Source: Planctomycetota bacterium (lineage in GTDB: Bacteria > Planctomycetota > Phycisphaerae > WQYP01 > JAJZKY01). From it: 7,951 nucleotides of DNA. Both the position numbers and the translations under genes were made by a program. Shown piece after piece: positions 6,051 to 7,951 of the stretch. Positions within the stretch are counted from its first letter, which is position 1, and every line of letters begins with the position of its first letter. The stretch covers positions 1-7,951 of the forward strand of contig JAJZKY010000185.1 of assembly GCA_021803885.1 (NCBI GenBank). Direction: 5' to 3'. The notes beneath the pieces are model-generated. The model did no database searches, was not told where the DNA came from, and was given only the letters and a program-made list of their open reading frames with translations.

Positions 6051-6239
6051 AAGTTCTGACCTCAAAAAGTGCAACAGGATTCGAAAGCTCAACCCTACAG
6101 TTTTGCAACACCGCCCGTCATGCCCCCAGGGATGGTTATTTTTCTCAGCCTATCGGCGGATTTATTGTGCAAATAAACTGGGCCGTGAATTAGGTGTTTC
6201 GTCCCGGCATACGTGGTGAAGATTGTTACAGTAACTGTT
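6051..6239. promoter_or_regulatory. Divergent promoter region between receptor and permease genes
   Basis: About 190 bp must hold the promoters of both genes. Two symmetric elements stand out: TTTATT-N5-AATAAA (6161-6177) near the middle and GTTAC-A-GTAAC (6225-6235) next to the permease start. I see no consensus sigma-70 pair with confidence on either strand. The receptor ribosome binding site (GAGGT) lies at the left end. Confidence 0.5.
6225..6235. promoter_or_regulatory. Perfect 11-bp palindrome GTTACAGTAAC, possible operator
   Basis: A 5-1-5 perfect palindrome ends four bases before the ATG at 6240. If the permease starts there, the site lies where a bound repressor would block transcription or translation. 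If the GTG at 6213 is used, it is part of the coding sequence and symmetry may be chance. The regulator is unknown. Confidence 0.3.
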
Positions 6240-7580
6240 ATGCGCGTTTTCCGGCAACCGGCTCAGCGGAAGCTGCGGATGATTCCGCTGATCGCAGCGA
6301 CGTACTTCATGGTGTCGGGCGGGCCATATGGAATTGAAGACATTCTGGGCGGGGCAGGGTTTGCGAAAGCGATCGTTATCCTGCTGTTGCTACCGTTTGT
6401 CTGGAGTCTGCCAACAACGCTGATGATTGGGGAACTGGCAAGCGCGATTCCGGCCGAGGGCGGATTTTATGTCTGGGTGCGGCGTGCTCTGGGGCCGTTC
6501 TGGGGTTACCAGGAGGGATGGCTGTCGCTGGCGGCGAGCATCTTCGACATGGCGATCTATCCGACGATCTTTGTGGAGTATCTGGGACGCTTCGATCCGG
6601 CCCTGACGGCGGGCGGGCGAGGGTATCTGTGGTCGCTGCTGGTTGTGGTGGTTTGCGGCGCGTGGAATCTGCGCGGCGCGCCAGCCGTGGGCGAAGGGAC
6701 GGTGGGGTTGTTTGTGCTGCTGCTGGCGCCATTTGTGGCGCTGATCGGGATCGGGTTCTGGCACGGATGGACGACGCACGTGGCTGTGCAGTGGAGCACG
6801 GCCGGCAGCGAGGCTTCGCTGAGCACGGCGGTGTTGGTGGCGATGTGGAATTACATGGGCTGGGACAACGCCTCGACGGTGGCGCAGGAGGTGGAAAATC
6901 CGCAGAGGAATTATCCGCTGGCGATGACGACAGCAGCCATGCTGGTCGCGGTGACGTACATTCTGCCGCTGGCGGCCGTGGCACTGATGGGTATCTCGGT
7001 GGCACATTTTACGACGGGTTCCTGGGCGACCGCGGCTGCGGCGATGGGCGGACGCTGGCTGGGAATCGCGGTAGTAGCAGGCGGTGCGATCAACGGATTT
7101 GGGATGTTCAACGCGCTGATGATGAGCTATACACGACTGCCACTGGCGATGGCCGAGGACGGAATGCTGCCGCAAGTGCTGACGAAGAAGAATAACCGCG
7201 GTGTCCCCGTAGTTTCCGTGGCGCTATGCGGACTGGCGTGGGCGCTGGCGCTGAATCTGAAGTTTGAACGGCTGATCTCGATCGACCTGATCTTGTATGG
7301 AGCGAGCCTGGTGCTGGAGTTTGTAGCACTGGTGGGGCTGCGGGTGCGTGAGCCCGAGCTGACGCGACCGTTTCGTGCGGGCAACCTGGCCATGGCCGTG
7401 GCGCTGGGCGTGGGACCGTCGGCGCTGATCGGCTATGCGCTGTACGCGGTACGCGGAGAGCAACTGGGCGGATTTTCCGCGCTGGGATTTGCGCTGACGG
7501 TGGCGCTGGCAGGACCGCTGCTCTATTGGCTGACGGCGCGATGGCGCGAACGGCGTCTGGCCGTGGCCACTGGGGATTAA
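6240..7580 (+). CDS. APC-superfamily permease, PUT/LAT-like (polyamine or amino acid transport)
   Basis: Inner-membrane secondary transporter of 446 residues with about twelve hydrophobic segments and short charged loops, ending in RWRERRLAVATGD. Diagnostic stretches are VSGGPYGIEDILGGAG (25-40) in the first membrane helix, PAEGGFYVWVRRALGPFWGY (71-90) then QEGW, WNYMGWDNASTVAQEVENPQ (203-222) and MAEDGMLPQV (304-313). The SGGPYG-ED, GPFWG-QEG and W-D-(K/N)-AST motifs are, from memory, those of the polyamine uptake/LAT-like branch known from plant PUT proteins, so a polyamine or cationic amino acid is a plausible substrate. The substrate remains unproven. The start is uncertain: no good ribosome binding site precedes GTG 6213, GTG 6216 or ATG 6240, while GGAAG lies before ATG 6279; 6240 keeps the basic N-terminus common in the family. 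Divergent from the receptor gene and overlapping a small convergent frame by four bases at its end. Confidence 0.92.
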   Translation: MRVFRQPAQRKLRMIPLIAATYFMVSGGPYGIEDILGGAGFAKAIVILLLLPFVWSLPTTLMIGELASAIPAEGGFYVWVRRALGPFWGYQEGWLSLAASIFDMAIYPTIFVEYLGRFDPALTAGGRGYLWSLLVVVVCGAWNLRGAPAVGEGTVGLFVLLLAPFVALIGIGFWHGWTTHVAVQWSTAGSEASLSTAVLVAMWNYMGWDNASTVAQEVENPQRNYPLAMTTAAMLVAVTYILPLAAVALMGISVAHFTTGSWATAAAAMGGRWLGIAVVAGGAINGFGMFNALMMSYTRLPLAMAEDGMLPQVLTKKNNRGVPVVSVALCGLAWALALNLKFERLISIDLILYGASLVLEFVALVGLRVREPELTRPFRAGNLAMAVALGVGPSALIGYALYAVRGEQLGGFSALGFALTVALAGPLLYWLTARWRERRLAVATGD

Positions 7581-7735
7581 TCCTCACTCGACAAAAGAGC
7601 ATCCGTTGACCGAATCTCCGGATCCGGCATAGTTATCCCTACGTTATCCACCCCCGGCAATCCCGCCCGCACAGCAAGCCCGGCCAGCAACACACCCGCC
7701 AAACAGGCTGCAAAAACCCACCGACCAATCCCCAC
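7577..7735 (-). CDS. Possible small membrane protein, 52 aa
   Basis: A GTG-initiated frame encodes MGIGRWVFAACLAGVLLAGL followed by a polar tail ending in RSTDALLSSED. The first 25 residues form one membrane helix or signal anchor; the rest would face one side of the membrane. No ribosome binding site is seen. However, the GTG directly abuts the TAG stop of the frame upstream (7736-7738), which would allow translational coupling. It converges on the permease with a four-base overlap of the ends. I recognise no family, and a chance open frame is possible. Confidence 0.35.
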   Translation of the reverse strand: MGIGRWVFAACLAGVLLAGLAVRAGLPGVDNVGITMPDPEIRSTDALLSSED

Positions 7736-7799
7736 CTATTTTTCGCGCGAAATGTCAGTCGTCCCAGCATCGCCGTGGCGCTCGTCCACAAGCCGCAAC
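7736..7799 (-). pseudogene. Possible 3' remnant of a gene cut by the IS3-family element
   Basis: Between the proposed IS end and the TAG at 7736-7738 the minus strand reads LRLVDERHGDAGTTDISREK then stop, a hydrophilic stretch that looks like an ordinary protein C-terminus. If the element starts at 7800, the rest of the gene would lie beyond the other end of the element. The stretch is only about 20 codons, so the call rests mainly on context. Confidence 0.3.
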
Positions 7800-7951
7800 T
7801 GACCTTGCCCCTGGAAAACGTTCCTCATATAGCGCTCTGAGAAGATAGCGAAGGAGCGAAGATGGAGCGACTACCGAGGAAGGCATACACATACGAGTTC
7901 AAGCAGGAGGCGGTACGGCTGGTCGAGTCGGGGCAGCGTGTTGCGGAAGTG
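7800..7951 (+). mobile_element. IS3-family insertion sequence, left end (truncated by window)
   Basis: The proposed left terminal inverted repeat starts at 7800 with TGACCTTGCCCCTGGAAAAC. This fits the TGA start and C-rich first part of IS3-family ends, for example IS3 itself, which starts TGATCTTACCC from memory. OrfA begins 62 bp inside, the usual distance. The right end and orfB lie outside the window, so the matching repeat and target duplication cannot be checked. Confidence 0.75.
7862..7951 (+). CDS. IS3-family transposase OrfA, N-terminal part
   Basis: The 30 visible codons read MERLPRKAYTYEFKQEAVRL then VESGQRVAEV. This is the start of the HTH_Tnp_1-type helix-turn-helix of IS3-family OrfA (pattern: Y-T/S-x-E-F-K-x-E-A-V-R-L-V). 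OrfA binds the terminal repeats and, by programmed -1 frameshifting, is normally fused to the DDE transposase OrfB, which lies outside the window. The ATG at 7862 has AAGGAG at good spacing. Intact as far as it can be seen. Confidence 0.93.
   Translation, partial: MERLPRKAYTYEFKQEAVRLVESGQRVAEV

Overview
The window looks like chromosomal DNA of a soil-type Acidobacteriota (Terriglobia/Acidobacteriaceae-like). I infer this from the very large Oar-like TonB-dependent outer-membrane protein with an N-terminal carboxypeptidase-regulatory-like domain, a family strongly expanded there, and from the moderately high GC; no marker gene proves the taxon.

Layout. (1) 1-487, left edge: the 5' part of a Tn21-type serine resolvase gene (tnpR, minus strand, running off the window). 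Directly upstream of it lies what reads as a three-subsite res recombination site. A Tn3-family transposon end is therefore probable, with tnpA expected beyond position 1. (2) 488-920: no convincing gene, but four copies of a 15-bp near-palindrome (TGTCTACTGTGGACA type), two of which form a perfect 17-bp inverted repeat. This is the least explained signal in the window. (3) 921-1895: three small minus-strand genes, each with a good AAGGAG/AGGAG ribosome binding site: a 57-aa very acidic protein, a 101-aa protein resembling the antibiotic-biosynthesis-monooxygenase (ABM) fold, and a 91-aa membrane-anchored coiled-coil protein whose first heptads are still visible as a 21-bp tandem DNA repeat. 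(4) 1896-2356: no clear gene; the right part is AT-rich with short direct and tandem repeats and ends at the 3' end of a tRNA-Ser(GCU) gene (2357-2449, minus). The tRNA may mark the boundary between accessory DNA on the left and backbone on the right.

(5) 2745-6050: an 1101-aa TonB-dependent/Oar-like receptor on the minus strand, divergent from (6) 6240-7580, an APC-superfamily permease that resembles the plant-type polyamine uptake transporter (PUT/LAT-like) branch. They share an intergenic region of about 190 bp holding two small palindromes. If the pair works together, the receptor would carry a nitrogen-containing substrate across the outer membrane and the permease across the inner membrane; this is inference from arrangement only. 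(7) 7577-7951: a possible 52-aa small membrane protein on the minus strand, the last codons of a possible upstream gene, and then the left end and orfA start of an IS3-family insertion sequence that appears to have cut that upstream gene.

I found no CRISPR, phage or defence locus. The candidates for something undescribed are the 15-bp palindrome cluster behind the res site and the small three-gene set next to it.
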